Positions 1-7,996 of a DNA stretch of 64,000 nucleotides are shown here, in pieces; the stretch's first letter is position 1; every line of letters starts with the position of its first letter. The stretch covers positions 1 through 64,000 of the forward strand of contig NZ_JBQHUB010000004.1 in NCBI RefSeq assembly GCF_052065415.1. Direction: 5' to 3'. Made by a program: the position numbers and the translations under genes. The stretch comes from Pseudoflavonifractor_A sp022772585 (GTDB taxonomy: Bacteria > Bacillota > Clostridia > Oscillospirales > Oscillospiraceae). The notes under the pieces were generated by a model. It made no database searches and was not told the origin of the DNA. It worked only from the letters and a program-made list of their open reading frames with translations.

Positions 1-303
1 CAAGTTTTTTAGGTATTCATTCTCTGCACGCAGCCGCTGTACCTCGGCCAGCAGATCTTCTTCCACCTCTTTTGGCAACCGCTTTGGCGGACGCCCTTTG
101 CTGCCACGCCCCCGGCGTTCAATTGTGAAGCCTCCCGGGCCTTCTGCCAGATAGATGCGCTCCCACGCCATGATCTGTTTGTGATCGTTGATCTCAAATC
201 GCTGGGCTGTTTCTCGATAGCTCAGTTTTTCTTCCTGCATGGTTTCTATCACCAGTTTCTTAAATTCTGGCATATATCGTTTGTTTGGGATCCCTTTTGG
301 CAT
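1..303 (-). CDS. IS3-family transposase OrfA-like protein (partial, runs off window)
   Basis: Reading leftward from the ATG at 303 gives 101 codons with no stop before the window edge, starting MPKGIPNKRYMPEFKK. The N-terminal half is a helix-turn-helix of the kind found in IS3/IS150-group OrfA (KLSYRETAQRFEINDHKQIM). It is followed by a basic linker (GRGSKGRPPKRLP) and the start of a leucine-zipper helix (LLAEVQRLRAENEYL). In this family OrfA binds the element ends and is joined to the OrfB integrase by programmed frameshifting; OrfB would lie outside the window. Base composition is lower in GC than the neighbouring genes, consistent with acquired DNA. Family assignment is firm; activity cannot be judged because the element is cut. 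Confidence 0.85.
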   Translation of the reverse strand, partial: MPKGIPNKRYMPEFKKLVIETMQEEKLSYRETAQRFEINDHKQIMAWERIYLAEGPGGFTIERRGRGSKGRPPKRLPKEVEEDLLAEVQRLRAENEYLKNL

Positions 304-363
304 AGTAAACACCCCACTTGTTAGATAGTATATCATACTGTCTAACAAATGGGGTGCAGTTCA
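1..363 (-). mobile_element. IS3-family insertion sequence, left end
   Basis: The orfA start is followed 5' by an imperfect palindrome at 319-348 (TGTTAGA ... TCTAACA). Read on the minus strand, the element begins at about 363 with TGAACTGCACCCC, the CA-rich terminal repeat form common in IS150-like elements. The end lies only about 35 bp beyond the mrp stop codon, so the insertion sits just downstream of that operon and may supply or remove its terminator. The other end, and so any target duplication, is outside the window. Confidence 0.75.
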
Positions 364-398
364 CCGTGGGACCGGGGGACTGTTTTTGTTATGGGGCC

Positions 399-1223
399 TT
401 ACATCTCGTCCAGCATGGCGGCCACGCCAGAGAGGTAGTTGGGCTGGAAGGACTCGATCTTCCCCGCGTCGCAGGCGGCGGCCAGAGCCGGGTCCATGGG
501 CAGGCGGGCGAGCACCTTCAGTCCGTGCTCCACGGCCACCGAGTCGATGTGGCTCTCGCCGAAGATCTTGTGCTGCTTGCCACAGTCGGGGCACTGGAAG
601 TAGCTGTAGTTTTCCACCAGGCCCAGCACGGGAATGTTCATCATCTCGGCCATCTTTACGGCCTTGGTGACGATCATGCTCACCAGGTCCTGGGGAGAGG
701 TGACCACGATGATGCCGTCCACGGGGAGGGACTGGAACACGGTCAGGGGCACGTCGCCGGTTCCGGGAGGCATATCCACGAAGAGATAGTCCACCTCGCC
801 CCAGATCACGTCGGTCCAGAACTGCTTGACGGTGCCGGCGATGACGGGACCGCGCCAGATCACGGGGTCGGTCTCGTTCTCGGTGAGCAGGTTCAGGCTC
901 ATCACCTGGACGCCGCCCTCAGAGTCCACCGGATAGATGCCCAGCTCGCTGCCCATGGCCCGGGTGTGGATGCCAAAGGCCTTGGGGATGGAGGGGCCGG
1001 TGATGTCGGCGTCCAGGATGCCGACCTTTTTGCCCCGGGCGCGCATGGCGCAGGCCAGGGAGGAGGTCACCAGGCTCTTGCCGACGCCGCCCTTGCCGCT
1101 GACCACGGCGATGACCTTCTTCACGTGGGAGAGGTCGTGGGCCTTGGCCTGGAAGCTCTGGGGCTCGGTGCGCTCGCCGCAGCTCTCGCCGCAGGAGGAG
1201 CAGTTGTGGGTACATTCGGACAT
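399..1223 (-). CDS. mrp: Mrp/NBP35-family Fe-S cluster carrier ATPase
   Basis: This 274-aa P-loop ATPase is of the Mrp/ApbC/NBP35 type, a family that carries Fe-S clusters to apoproteins in the cytosol. A deviant Walker A (VVSGKGGVGKS) follows the N-terminal segment, and DADITGPS and FVDMPPGTGD are present further on. The N-terminus has four cysteines (C4, C8, C11, C15), a ferredoxin-like Cys cluster seen in NBP35-type members. A CPDCG pair near the C-terminus is the likely bridging cluster site. I chose the second ATG (1223) because AGAAGGA lies about 7 nt upstream, whereas the in-frame ATG at 1232 overlaps that ribosome site. It is the last gene of the leftward operon, 63 nt after the kinase gene. 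Confidence 0.92.
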   Translation of the reverse strand: MSECTHNCSSCGESCGERTEPQSFQAKAHDLSHVKKVIAVVSGKGGVGKSLVTSSLACAMRARGKKVGILDADITGPSIPKAFGIHTRAMGSELGIYPVDSEGGVQVMSLNLLTENETDPVIWRGPVIAGTVKQFWTDVIWGEVDYLFVDMPPGTGDVPLTVFQSLPVDGIIVVTSPQDLVSMIVTKAVKMAEMMNIPVLGLVENYSYFQCPDCGKQHKIFGESHIDSVAVEHGLKVLARLPMDPALAAACDAGKIESFQPNYLSGVAAMLDEM

Positions 1224-1286
1224 TGGTCGCATCCTTCTTTCTTGTGTTGTGCAAAACTGTAGTGGGAAAGGGGCGAAAGCCCCTGT

Positions 1287-2234
1287 TTATTTGTACTTGT
1301 AGGTGCCGCCGCCGATGAACTCCCGGATGAGGGAGCTGGGCGGGACCAGGGCGGGGTCGATGGGCTCGAACCAGCGGAAGGAATCCACCAGGTCGTGGAG
1401 CTCCTTCCAGCGGGGATTGGACGCGGGCAGATCCTCCAGGGCCTGGGCCAGAGGAGCGGCGTAGTTGGCGAAAACGGGCACCTCATAGGGCAGCGAGGAG
1501 TCCACGATGATGGTGGCCCGGTTCTTGAAGGGGGAGATATAGTGCTTCTCGCCCCGGCGGACGTTGTGCCACATGGCCAGGGTGTCGGTCAGGTCGGTGC
1601 CCCGGAAGTTATAGTCCCGCACCGCCCGGCGGGTGATGCGCATCCAGGTGCCCTTGAAGCGCAGGGCATCCCCGTCCAGAATGTTGGAGCGGGCCGAGAT
1701 ATACAGGGTGGTGGCCTCCGGATGGCGGCCGGCGATATCGTCGTTCAGGGCGTGGATGCCCTCGAAGATGGCGATCTCATTTTTCTCCAGCCGAAGAGGG
1801 CGGCCCCGGGCGTCGTTGCGCATCTGGCGGGAGAACTCGAACTTGGGGATGATGACCTCCTGCCCCTGGGAGAGCCTGGTAAAGGTATCGTCCAGCAGCT
1901 CCATGTCCAGCAGCTGGGGGGACTCAAAGTCGATGTCCCCCTCGGGGGTGCGGGGCGCGGTGGAGCGGTCCATGGTCTTGAAGTAGTTGTCCAGAGAGAT
2001 GGTGTGGGCGTTGACGCCCCGGCGCTCCAGCTCCTCCTCCAGCTTCAGGGCGCTGGTGGTCTTGCCCGAGCCCGAGGGGCCGGACAGGAGCACGATGGGG
2101 CTGATCTCCATCCGCTCCAGAATACGGTCCACCGCGCGGCTGATCCGCTTGTGATAGGCGCCGTCGCACTCGGCCAGGAAGGCCGCGGGGTCCGCTTTGG
2201 TCTTGGTCAGGATCTCCTGCAGTTGATAGGCCAT
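1287..2234 (-). CDS. uridine kinase-like nucleoside kinase
   Basis: This 315-aa kinase belongs to the phosphoribulokinase/uridine kinase superfamily. The P-loop GPSGSGKTT is at residues 52-60. A substrate-lid region follows (ISLDNYFKTMDRSTAPRTPEGDIDFESPQ), resembling uridine kinases that phosphorylate uridine or cytidine to the monophosphate. An N-terminal helical region of about 40 residues precedes the kinase core. A strong AAAGGAGGT lies upstream of the ATG. It sits 21 nt after hemZ in the leftward operon. The exact nucleoside is not shown by the sequence, so I give no symbol, though udk is the usual label. Confidence 0.85.
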   Translation of the reverse strand: MAYQLQEILTKTKADPAAFLAECDGAYHKRISRAVDRILERMEISPIVLLSGPSGSGKTTSALKLEEELERRGVNAHTISLDNYFKTMDRSTAPRTPEGDIDFESPQLLDMELLDDTFTRLSQGQEVIIPKFEFSRQMRNDARGRPLRLEKNEIAIFEGIHALNDDIAGRHPEATTLYISARSNILDGDALRFKGTWMRITRRAVRDYNFRGTDLTDTLAMWHNVRRGEKHYISPFKNRATIIVDSSLPYEVPVFANYAAPLAQALEDLPASNPRWKELHDLVDSFRWFEPIDPALVPPSSLIREFIGGGTYKYK

Positions 2235-2255
2235 GGTGACCTCCTTTCCGGGGCG

Positions 2256-3758
2256 TTATCCGCCCCGACGCAGCTGTGTGAGAAACTCCGCCGCCTGGCG
2301 CTTGGCCAGCAGCAGTTTTTCCGCACTGTTCACATATTCATGGGGATATTTGGGGTTGGCCAGCCGGTCGATATGGCCGGTGGCGGGGTGGATGAGCTTG
2401 GTGATGCCGCCGCCGCCCAGGGACAATATGGTGTGGAGCTCCTCCATCATGCAGATGTTGTACAGGCTCTCCCACCCGGGCAGGGTCCAGCCCACATTTT
2501 CGAAGGAGCCGGACATATACTTCTGCCGGTAGAGGTAGTAGGGCGTCTGCCCGTGGGCGCGGAGGGCGGACCAGGCGTAGGACAGCATGGCATCCACCGC
2601 CTCCGCCGTGGGCAGCGACGGCGCGGGGCCGGTGCCGTCCCCCATCAGGCGGGAGCCCTTCTTCAGGGCCAGGGTGTGGACGGTGATATTCTCGGGTTCC
2701 AGAGAGAGCACCTGGTCCAGGGAGGCGCAGAAGCCCTCCGCCGTGTCCTCCGGCAGTCCGGCGATCAGGTCCATGTTGACGCAGGGGATGCCGGAGGAGC
2801 GCACCAGCTCAAAGGCCCGCAGGATGTCGGCAGCGGTGTGGGCTCGGCCCATGGCGGCGAGCACATGGTCCTCCATGGTCTGAGGATTCACCGATACCCG
2901 CTGGACGCCGCCCCGGCGGATGGCGGCGAGCTTGTCGGCGGTGATAGTGTCGGGCCGGCCGGCCTCCACCGTGTACTCGGTGCAGCGGGACAGGTCCAGT
3001 TTTTCCCCCACCCGGCCCAGCAGGGCGTCCAGCTGGGGGGCGCTGAGGGTGGTGGGGGTGCCGCCTCCCACGTAGATGGTGCGCACATGGTATCCGGTCT
3101 CCTTCAGCAGCGCCGCCGTGGCGTCAATCTCCTGAAAGAGCACCTCCAGGAAGGGGGAGAGCAGCTTCAGCGAGCGGCCCACGTCAGCCGAGACAAAGGA
3201 GCAGTAGGCGCAGCGGGTGGGGCAGAAGGGGATGCCAATATAGAGGGAGACCTCGTCGGGGCGCAGGCTCTTTTTGGCCTTCAGGCTGGCCCGGGCGCAG
3301 TCCATGGCCAGGGCGGAGCGGCCGGGGGAGACATAGTAGGTCTCCCGCAGCTCCCGCTCCGCCTCCTCCGGAGAGAGGCCGCGCTCCATGGCCCGGGTGG
3401 GGATCTTTACCGGGCGCACCCCGGTAAGGGCCCCCCAGGGGGGCTCCCGGTCCAGCACCCGGACGCCCGCCCGGTAGAAGGCCAGCTTCAAAATGCGCTG
3501 GCACACCCGGTCCCGGCTCAGCTCGTCGGCACACAGGGCGGCGGGGGCGGAGTCCTCCCCCACTGCGGTTTTTCCGCCGTAGGAGAGATGGGCGCTGGCC
3601 CGCAGCGTATCCCCCTCCCGGGTGAGGGACAGGGTGACGGCGTTTTCCCCCGGCGCGGCGGGGGACTGCCGGTATTCGGGCCGCTCCTCCGGGAAGAGGG
3701 TGAGCAGCATCTGCTCGGCGGCGTACTTATAGTCATGTCCTTGCAGGCAGAGAAGCAT
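2256..3758 (-). CDS. hemZ: HemZ-type coproporphyrinogen III dehydrogenase-like radical SAM protein
   Basis: This 500-aa protein has the radical SAM signature CxxxCxxC at C179, C183 and C186 (GIPFCPTRCAYCSF), glycine-rich IYVGGGTPT and a C-terminal HemN-like domain. The roughly 170-residue N-terminal extension is typical of HemZ proteins, which occur widely in clostridia next to an MBL hydrolase and dtd, as here. HemZ is named for oxygen-independent coproporphyrinogen III oxidation, but the family also overlaps with radical SAM haem chaperones. No other haem gene is in the window, so the substrate remains uncertain. The start is preceded by AGAGGA. Confidence 0.9.
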   Translation of the reverse strand: MLLCLQGHDYKYAAEQMLLTLFPEERPEYRQSPAAPGENAVTLSLTREGDTLRASAHLSYGGKTAVGEDSAPAALCADELSRDRVCQRILKLAFYRAGVRVLDREPPWGALTGVRPVKIPTRAMERGLSPEEAERELRETYYVSPGRSALAMDCARASLKAKKSLRPDEVSLYIGIPFCPTRCAYCSFVSADVGRSLKLLSPFLEVLFQEIDATAALLKETGYHVRTIYVGGGTPTTLSAPQLDALLGRVGEKLDLSRCTEYTVEAGRPDTITADKLAAIRRGGVQRVSVNPQTMEDHVLAAMGRAHTAADILRAFELVRSSGIPCVNMDLIAGLPEDTAEGFCASLDQVLSLEPENITVHTLALKKGSRLMGDGTGPAPSLPTAEAVDAMLSYAWSALRAHGQTPYYLYRQKYMSGSFENVGWTLPGWESLYNICMMEELHTILSLGGGGITKLIHPATGHIDRLANPKYPHEYVNSAEKLLLAKRQAAEFLTQLRRGG

Positions 3759-3794
3759 ACCAGATCCTCTTGGACAAAGGGACGGGCAAAAAAC

Positions 3795-4403
3795 CTATCC
3801 CTTCATCGCCTCCTTCAGGTAGTAGTTGTACTTGCGCTCGTGGTCCAGGGTGGAGGCGTCCATATGGCCGGGCAGGACCTTCAGGTCCCCCTCCAGGGCG
3901 CCCAGACGGCGGAGGGAACGGCTCATATCCTCATGGCTGCCGCCTGGCAGGTCGGTGCGGCCCATGGAGCCCTTGAACAGGGTGTCGCCGGTGAACAGGG
4001 TGTCCCCGGCGCGCAGGACCACCGAGCCGGCGGTGTGGCCGGGGGTGTGGAGGACCTCAAAGTCCACGTCGCCTACGGAGACGTGGCTGCCGTCCTCATA
4101 GAAGGTCAGCTCCCCCATCTCCTCAATGCGGAAGAAGGGCTTGGGCATCTCCGCGTCGCCGGGGTGGACGTACACCGGCACGCCGGGGAGCTGGCGGCGC
4201 AGCTCGGGTATGCCCATGGTGTGGTCGTAGTGGGCGTGGGTGAGCAGGATGCACTTCACCTGCCAGCCCTCCTCGGCCACGGTGTTCAGGATGCGGGGAT
4301 CGGGGTCGCCGGGGTCTATAATGGCACAGACCCCGGCCTTCTCGTCGGCCACCACGTAGCAGTTGGTGGACACGGCGGGGAGCAGAATGGTTTTGATCAC
4401 CAT
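3795..4403 (-). CDS. MBL-fold metallo-hydrolase (glyoxalase II-like)
   Basis: This 202-aa zinc hydrolase is complete for its family. The metal motif HAHYDH is at residues 56-61, with further ligands H123 (HTPGHTAGS), D140 (FTGDTLF) and H180 (LPGHM). This is the YcbL/glyoxalase II-like branch that hydrolyses thioesters such as S-lactoylglutathione or related thiols; the natural substrate in anaerobes is unknown. The ATG has a GAGGTGATC ribosome site. It lies between dtd and hemZ, a neighbourhood conserved in clostridia, and just downstream of a hairpin cluster and repeat that separate it from dtd. Confidence 0.9.
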   Translation of the reverse strand: MVIKTILLPAVSTNCYVVADEKAGVCAIIDPGDPDPRILNTVAEEGWQVKCILLTHAHYDHTMGIPELRRQLPGVPVYVHPGDAEMPKPFFRIEEMGELTFYEDGSHVSVGDVDFEVLHTPGHTAGSVVLRAGDTLFTGDTLFKGSMGRTDLPGGSHEDMSRSLRRLGALEGDLKVLPGHMDASTLDHERKYNYYLKEAMKG

Positions 4404-4439
4404 AAGATCACCTCAGATTACATCAGGTCAGTGTCCAGC

Positions 4440-4489
4440 AGGATGGTCACCGGCCCGTCGTTTTGGGAAAAGACCTGCATATCCGCGCC
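4440..4489. repeat. 50-bp direct repeat, distal copy (duplicated dtd 3' end)
   Basis: These 50 bases are identical to 4644-4693, which lie inside the 3' end of dtd. On the minus strand both encode GADMQVFSQNDGPVTIL. In this distal copy the frame continues as LDTDLM and stops, while the copy in the live gene continues as FDTENM and stops. This is therefore a detached, alternative Dtd C-terminus with no gene body attached. It directly precedes the ribosome site of the MBL gene. Confidence 0.9.
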
Positions 4490-4643
4490 CCGCAGGGCCA
4501 GCCCTGCGGGGATACCGTTTTTTGATCTGCCCGGGCGGAGTGAATCCGCCCGGCATCAAGGTTTTGGCTGGGCCAAAACGCTTGGAACGCGCCAAAGAGC
4601 GCGGATTCGGCGCGGCGGGGCTTACATGTTCTCGGTATCGAAG
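4487..4643. repeat. hairpin cluster between the two dtd 3'-end copies
   Basis: The 154 bp between the direct repeats is almost entirely made of inverted repeats. There is an 11-bp perfect stem with a 2-nt loop at 4488-4511 and a 9-bp stem CCGGGCGGA/TCCGCCCGG at 4531-4553 that is extended by TTGAT/ATCAA. An 8-bp stem GTTTTGGC/GCCAAAAC follows at 4561-4579, then a short GCGC stem at 4589-4602. No reading frame with a ribosome site was seen. It resembles a small palindromic mobile element more than a terminator, since no T-tract follows the stems on the transcribed strand. Confidence 0.7.
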
Positions 4644-5065
4644 AGGATGGTCACCGGCCCGTCGTTTTGGGAAAAGACCTGCATATCCGCGCCGAACTCG
4701 CCGTGCTCCACGGTAAAGCCCCGGCTGCGGCACTCTTCCATGAATTTTTCATAGAGGGGGATGGCCACATCCGGCTTGGCGGCCCCGGTGAAGCCGGGAC
4801 GGCGGCTTTTGGTGTCGGCGTACAGGGTGAACTGGGAGACCACCAGAAGGCTGCCCCCCACCGTCTCCAGATTCCGGTTCATCTTGCCGTTTTCGTCCTC
4901 AAAGACCCGCAGGCCGCAGACCTTGTCGGCCATTTTCACGGCCTGGGCTTCGGTATCGTTGGGGCCCACCCCCAGCAGGACCAGAAAGCCCTGCCCGATG
5001 GCCCCGTTCACCCGTCCGCCGATCTCGACGGAGGCGTTTTTGACTCGTGTGACTACCGCGCGCAT
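4622..5065 (-). CDS. dtd: D-aminoacyl-tRNA deacylase
   Basis: Dtd hydrolyses D-amino acids (and glycine) mischarged on tRNAs, a proofreading step in the cytosol. The product is 147 aa, the normal family length. Both active-site motifs are present: SQFTLYADT after residue 77 and NDGPVT near residue 134-139. The ATG at 5065 has AAGGATGAT upstream. The final residues FDTENM follow a 50-bp stretch that is duplicated about 200 bp further on with another ending (LDTDLM), so the 3' end has been copied or exchanged. It lies directly after the alanine-racemase-like gene in the same operon. Confidence 0.95.
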   Translation of the reverse strand: MRAVVTRVKNASVEIGGRVNGAIGQGFLVLLGVGPNDTEAQAVKMADKVCGLRVFEDENGKMNRNLETVGGSLLVVSQFTLYADTKSRRPGFTGAAKPDVAIPLYEKFMEECRSRGFTVEHGEFGADMQVFSQNDGPVTILFDTENM

Positions 5066-5132
5066 GGTATCATCCTTTGCTGTATGGTATGGGGGAAGCG
5101 GCCCGAAGGGCCGGAGGGGGGATGCCCGGGCT

Positions 5133-6200
5133 TTACCGGAACTCCCGCCTGAGACCCTTGGCGTACATGGGGTCGATATCGAAATAGACCGGGTCCCCGG
5201 TGGTGCATTTGAGGTCGGTGACGTCCACCAGGGTTTCCAACGCGCCGATGCGGCCCAGCACCCTGGCCTTCTGCCCGCCGATGCGGACGGTGACATGGCG
5301 GGAGTTCCACCACCGCCGCAGGGTGGCCAGCAAGCCCGCGTCCCTGGCCCGGGAGACCCCGAAGCCGTTCTGATAGCCCACCGGCAGCACCGCCACACGG
5401 GTGGGCCGCCGCAGGGTGACGCACAGCTCGTTGCCCACGGTGTGGCCCTTGGGGAGCCAGTGGGTCCCGGCGATATGCACCTCGCCGTAGCCCACCCGGA
5501 GCAGGCCGTCCCCCCGCCGGCGGCGGCAGCGGCCCAGCAGCACCGAGCCGGCCCGCACCGCGTCCATCCGGGCAAAGTCATAGTGCATCAGGGCGTAGGA
5601 GCCGGCGGCGTGGACCACGCCGGTCTCGAACCCGGCCTGATGGACGGCCTCCAGCACCTGATGGAAGGAGTCCAGCTGGCCGGAGGCGTCCCGCCCGTCG
5701 GAATGGACCGAGTGGATCTGGGTGTACACCCCCGAGATGGCCACATTGGGCAGGCTGTGGAAAATGCTGACGATCTTTTCCGGCTCGCTGGTGAGAAAGC
5801 CGCCGAAGCCCAGGCCGGTGTCCACCTGGATATGGGCCTCGGCCACGGTGGAGCGGGCCTCCGCCGCGCTGTTCAGGGCCAGACCGGCGTCCAGCGAGCC
5901 CACGGTACACACCACGTTCAGGTCCAGCAGGCGGTCCAGCTCCTCCCGGTCGGCGGTGGAGCGGAGCATCAGGATCTCCTCGTCCACCAGGCCGGCCTTG
6001 CGCAGGGCCTCGGCGTCGGCCACCTCGGCCACGGCGAAGCGGCCGATCCCCTCGTCCCGCAGCACCCGGGCCAGCTCCACCGTGCCCACCCCGCCGCCGT
6101 CCCCGGTGAGGACGCCGTAGATGGCGGCCGGTCCGGCCTTTTCCCGCACCACGGCGATGTTGTTTTTCAGGGCTTTTTTCTCGATCACCAGCGTTTTCAT
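5133..6200 (-). CDS. alanine racemase-like protein lacking catalytic residues
   Basis: This 355-aa fold-type III PLP-barrel homologue aligns with alanine racemase over its length (RFAVAEVADAEALRKAGL, HIQVDTGLGFGG, VHAAGSYALM, VAVLPVGYQNGF, VDVTDL). The catalytic PLP lysine segment, normally like VVKADAYGHG, reads VLTGDGGGVG. Thr32 stands where the lysine should be, and no lysine occurs between K21 and K68. The second catalytic residue, the tyrosine of the SYG motif, is replaced in VGNELC. The CMD motif near the C-terminus reads IGALE. I infer that it does not racemise alanine. The ATG at 6200 with AAAGGCGGGAG is preferred over upstream in-frame starts. It opens the operon with dtd, and a promoter lies at 6255-6283. 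Confidence 0.75.
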   Translation of the reverse strand: MKTLVIEKKALKNNIAVVREKAGPAAIYGVLTGDGGGVGTVELARVLRDEGIGRFAVAEVADAEALRKAGLVDEEILMLRSTADREELDRLLDLNVVCTVGSLDAGLALNSAAEARSTVAEAHIQVDTGLGFGGFLTSEPEKIVSIFHSLPNVAISGVYTQIHSVHSDGRDASGQLDSFHQVLEAVHQAGFETGVVHAAGSYALMHYDFARMDAVRAGSVLLGRCRRRRGDGLLRVGYGEVHIAGTHWLPKGHTVGNELCVTLRRPTRVAVLPVGYQNGFGVSRARDAGLLATLRRWWNSRHVTVRIGGQKARVLGRIGALETLVDVTDLKCTTGDPVYFDIDPMYAKGLRREFR

Positions 6201-6254
6201 GGCTCCCGCCTTTCTGAAGTCCGGTATTGACGCCCATTGGAGAAAATCACTTCC

Positions 6255-6283
6255 ATTATATACGTTCCAAACTCTTCCGTCAA
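6255..6283 (-). promoter_or_regulatory. sigma-A-type promoter of the alr-like/dtd operon
   Basis: On the minus strand TTGACG (6283-6278) is followed after exactly 17 nt by TATAAT (6260-6255), about 55 nt before the ATG at 6200. It is a near-consensus vegetative promoter. Confidence 0.8.
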
Positions 6284-6315
6284 TGAAAACGCGGGGGTGC
6301 ACAGCGGCGAAAACC

Positions 6316-6344
6316 TTGTGTTTTTCCGGGAAAAGTGGTATGAT
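6316..6344 (+). promoter_or_regulatory. sigma-A-type promoter of the miaB operon
   Basis: TTGTGT (6316-6321), 17 nt, then TATGAT (6339-6344). It is divergent from the dtd-operon promoter and places the start of transcription at the foot of the hairpin at 6344-6378, giving miaB a structured leader of about 155 nt. Confidence 0.65.
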
Positions 6345-6460
6345 TTTTTATAGCTTTGCGCAGCAAAGCTATAAAAAACGGCCATGCGGCGGACGGAGCC
6401 CGCCGCGGCCTGAGATCCAGGCGCCCGCCGTCGGAGACGGCGTATGCGCATAAGAAATCG
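6344..6460 (+). other. structured leader of miaB: three consecutive hairpins
   Basis: A perfect stem of about 16 bp (arms TTTTTTATAGCTTTGC and its complement around a GCA loop) lies at 6344-6378. It is followed by a GC-rich stem with GCGGCGG/CCGCCGC arms at about 6382-6414 and a GCCGTC/GACGGC stem near 6427-6441. They fill the 5' leader. No known riboswitch consensus was recognised. It could be an inserted palindromic element or a regulatory leader. Confidence 0.55.
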
Positions 6461-6507
6461 TTTGAAAAATGTGCCCGCTGACGGCACGAAGAGCGGAGGA
6501 ACCGGAT

Positions 6508-7911
6508 TTGAAGCGAGAGACGACACAGATCACCCAGGAGCAGATCGCGGCCCAGATGGAGTACTGCGTGCGGGTCCACGCCATGAACGCGGCCATGGAC
6601 CACACCCCCCTGGCCATGGTGGACACCTACGGCTGCCAGCAGAATGAGGCTGACTCCGAGCGGCTGCGGGGCTATCTGGCCCAGATGGGCTACGGCTTTA
6701 CCGATGACGAGCATAAGGCCGACCTGGTGCTGGTGAATACCTGTGCCATCCGGGAGCACGCCGAGCAGCGGGTGCTGGGCAACGTGGGGGCCCTGACCCA
6801 CACCAAGAAGGCAAACCCCAACCAGATCATCTGTCTCTGCGGCTGCATGGCCCAGGAGCCCCATGTGGCCAAAAAGGTGAAGGAGTCCTACCGCCAGGTG
6901 GACCTGCTCTTCGGCACCCACGCCCTGTGGCGCTTCCCCGAGCTGCTGTGGCGCTGCCGGGCCACCGGCAAGCGGGTCTTTGAGACGCCGGACGAGGCCG
7001 GCTCCATCGCCGAGGGCATCCCCGTGGTGCGGCAGGGAGATGTGAAGGCATGGGTGTCCATCATGTACGGCTGCAACAACTTCTGCTCCTACTGCGTGGT
7101 GCCCTACGTCCGGGGCCGGGAGCGCAGCCGCCGCCCGGAGGCCATCCTGCGGGAGATCGGGGAGCTGGTGGAGGCCGGCTACAAGGACATCACCCTGCTG
7201 GGCCAGAACGTCAACTCCTACGGCAAGGACCTCAGCGAGCCCATGGATTTCGCCGACCTGCTGAAAAAGGCCGCCCACATCCCCGGCGACTTCCTGCTGC
7301 GCTTTATGACCAGCCATCCCAAGGACGCCTCCCAGAAGCTCTTCGAGCTCATGGGGGCGTGCGATAAGATCGCGCCCTGCTTCCACCTGCCCTTCCAGGC
7401 GGGCAGTGACCGGGTGCTCAAGGCCATGAACCGGGTGTACGACCGGGCGGGGTATCTGGACAAGGTCCGCCGCCTGCGGGAACAGGTGCCCGGTGTGGTC
7501 ATCACCTCCGACGTGATCGTGGGCTTCCCCGGCGAGACGGCGGAGGAATTTGAGGAGACCATGACCCTCATCGACGAGGTGCGCTTCGACGCCCTCTTTA
7601 CCTTCATCTACTCCCCCCGGGTGGGTACTCCCGCCGCCTCTATGCCCGACCCCATGAGCCGGGAGGAGAAGCTCAGAGAGTTCCAGCGCCTGGTGGACCG
7701 GCAGGACCAGATCTCGGAGGAGAAGCACGCCGCCTATATCGGTCAGACCCTGCGCTGCCTGGTGGACGGAAAAGACGACAAGGGCCTCACCGCCCGCACC
7801 CCCGGCAACCGCCTGGTCCGCCTGGAGGGGGAGGATGCCCTCATCGGGCAGTTTGTCCCCGTCCGGATCACCGGGGCCAACAAGTGGTCCCTGTTCGGGG
7901 AATTGGCCTGA
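6508..7911 (+). CDS. miaB: tRNA-2-methylthio-N6-dimethylallyladenosine synthase
   Basis: MiaB adds the methylthio group at C2 of i6A37 in tRNAs reading UNN codons. The 467-aa product has the family order. An N-terminal UPF0004 domain carries three cluster cysteines (C43 in YGCQQNEADS, C79 in NTCAIREHA and C113 in CGCMAQ). The radical SAM motif follows as CNNFCSYC (C189, C193, C196), and a C-terminal TRAM domain ends the protein. I prefer the TTG at 6508, 8 nt after GGAGG; an in-frame ATG at 6469 has no ribosome site. It heads the mutS-mutL-hfq run. The usual partner miaA, often between mutL and hfq, is not here. Confidence 0.93.
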   Translation: MKRETTQITQEQIAAQMEYCVRVHAMNAAMDHTPLAMVDTYGCQQNEADSERLRGYLAQMGYGFTDDEHKADLVLVNTCAIREHAEQRVLGNVGALTHTKKANPNQIICLCGCMAQEPHVAKKVKESYRQVDLLFGTHALWRFPELLWRCRATGKRVFETPDEAGSIAEGIPVVRQGDVKAWVSIMYGCNNFCSYCVVPYVRGRERSRRPEAILREIGELVEAGYKDITLLGQNVNSYGKDLSEPMDFADLLKKAAHIPGDFLLRFMTSHPKDASQKLFELMGACDKIAPCFHLPFQAGSDRVLKAMNRVYDRAGYLDKVRRLREQVPGVVITSDVIVGFPGETAEEFEETMTLIDEVRFDALFTFIYSPRVGTPAASMPDPMSREEKLREFQRLVDRQDQISEEKHAAYIGQTLRCLVDGKDDKGLTARTPGNRLVRLEGEDALIGQFVPVRITGANKWSLFGELA

Positions 7912-7996
7912 GTTATATCCCGCAGGGGGGGGCCCCCCCCCCTGCCGTTCTTCCGGGCGGCAGCCACCGTATGAGACTAGAAAAGGAGCCATGACC

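Noticed and set aside
4440..4693. A 50-bp repeat pair as CRISPR or att sites of a prophage
   Set aside because: There are only two copies, 204 bp apart, and both code for the Dtd C-terminus. No integrase is present.
1395..4754. A 1119-codon plus-strand open frame across the kinase, hemZ and MBL genes
   Set aside because: It runs antisense to three genes with complete motifs and good ribosome sites, and its composition is repetitive.
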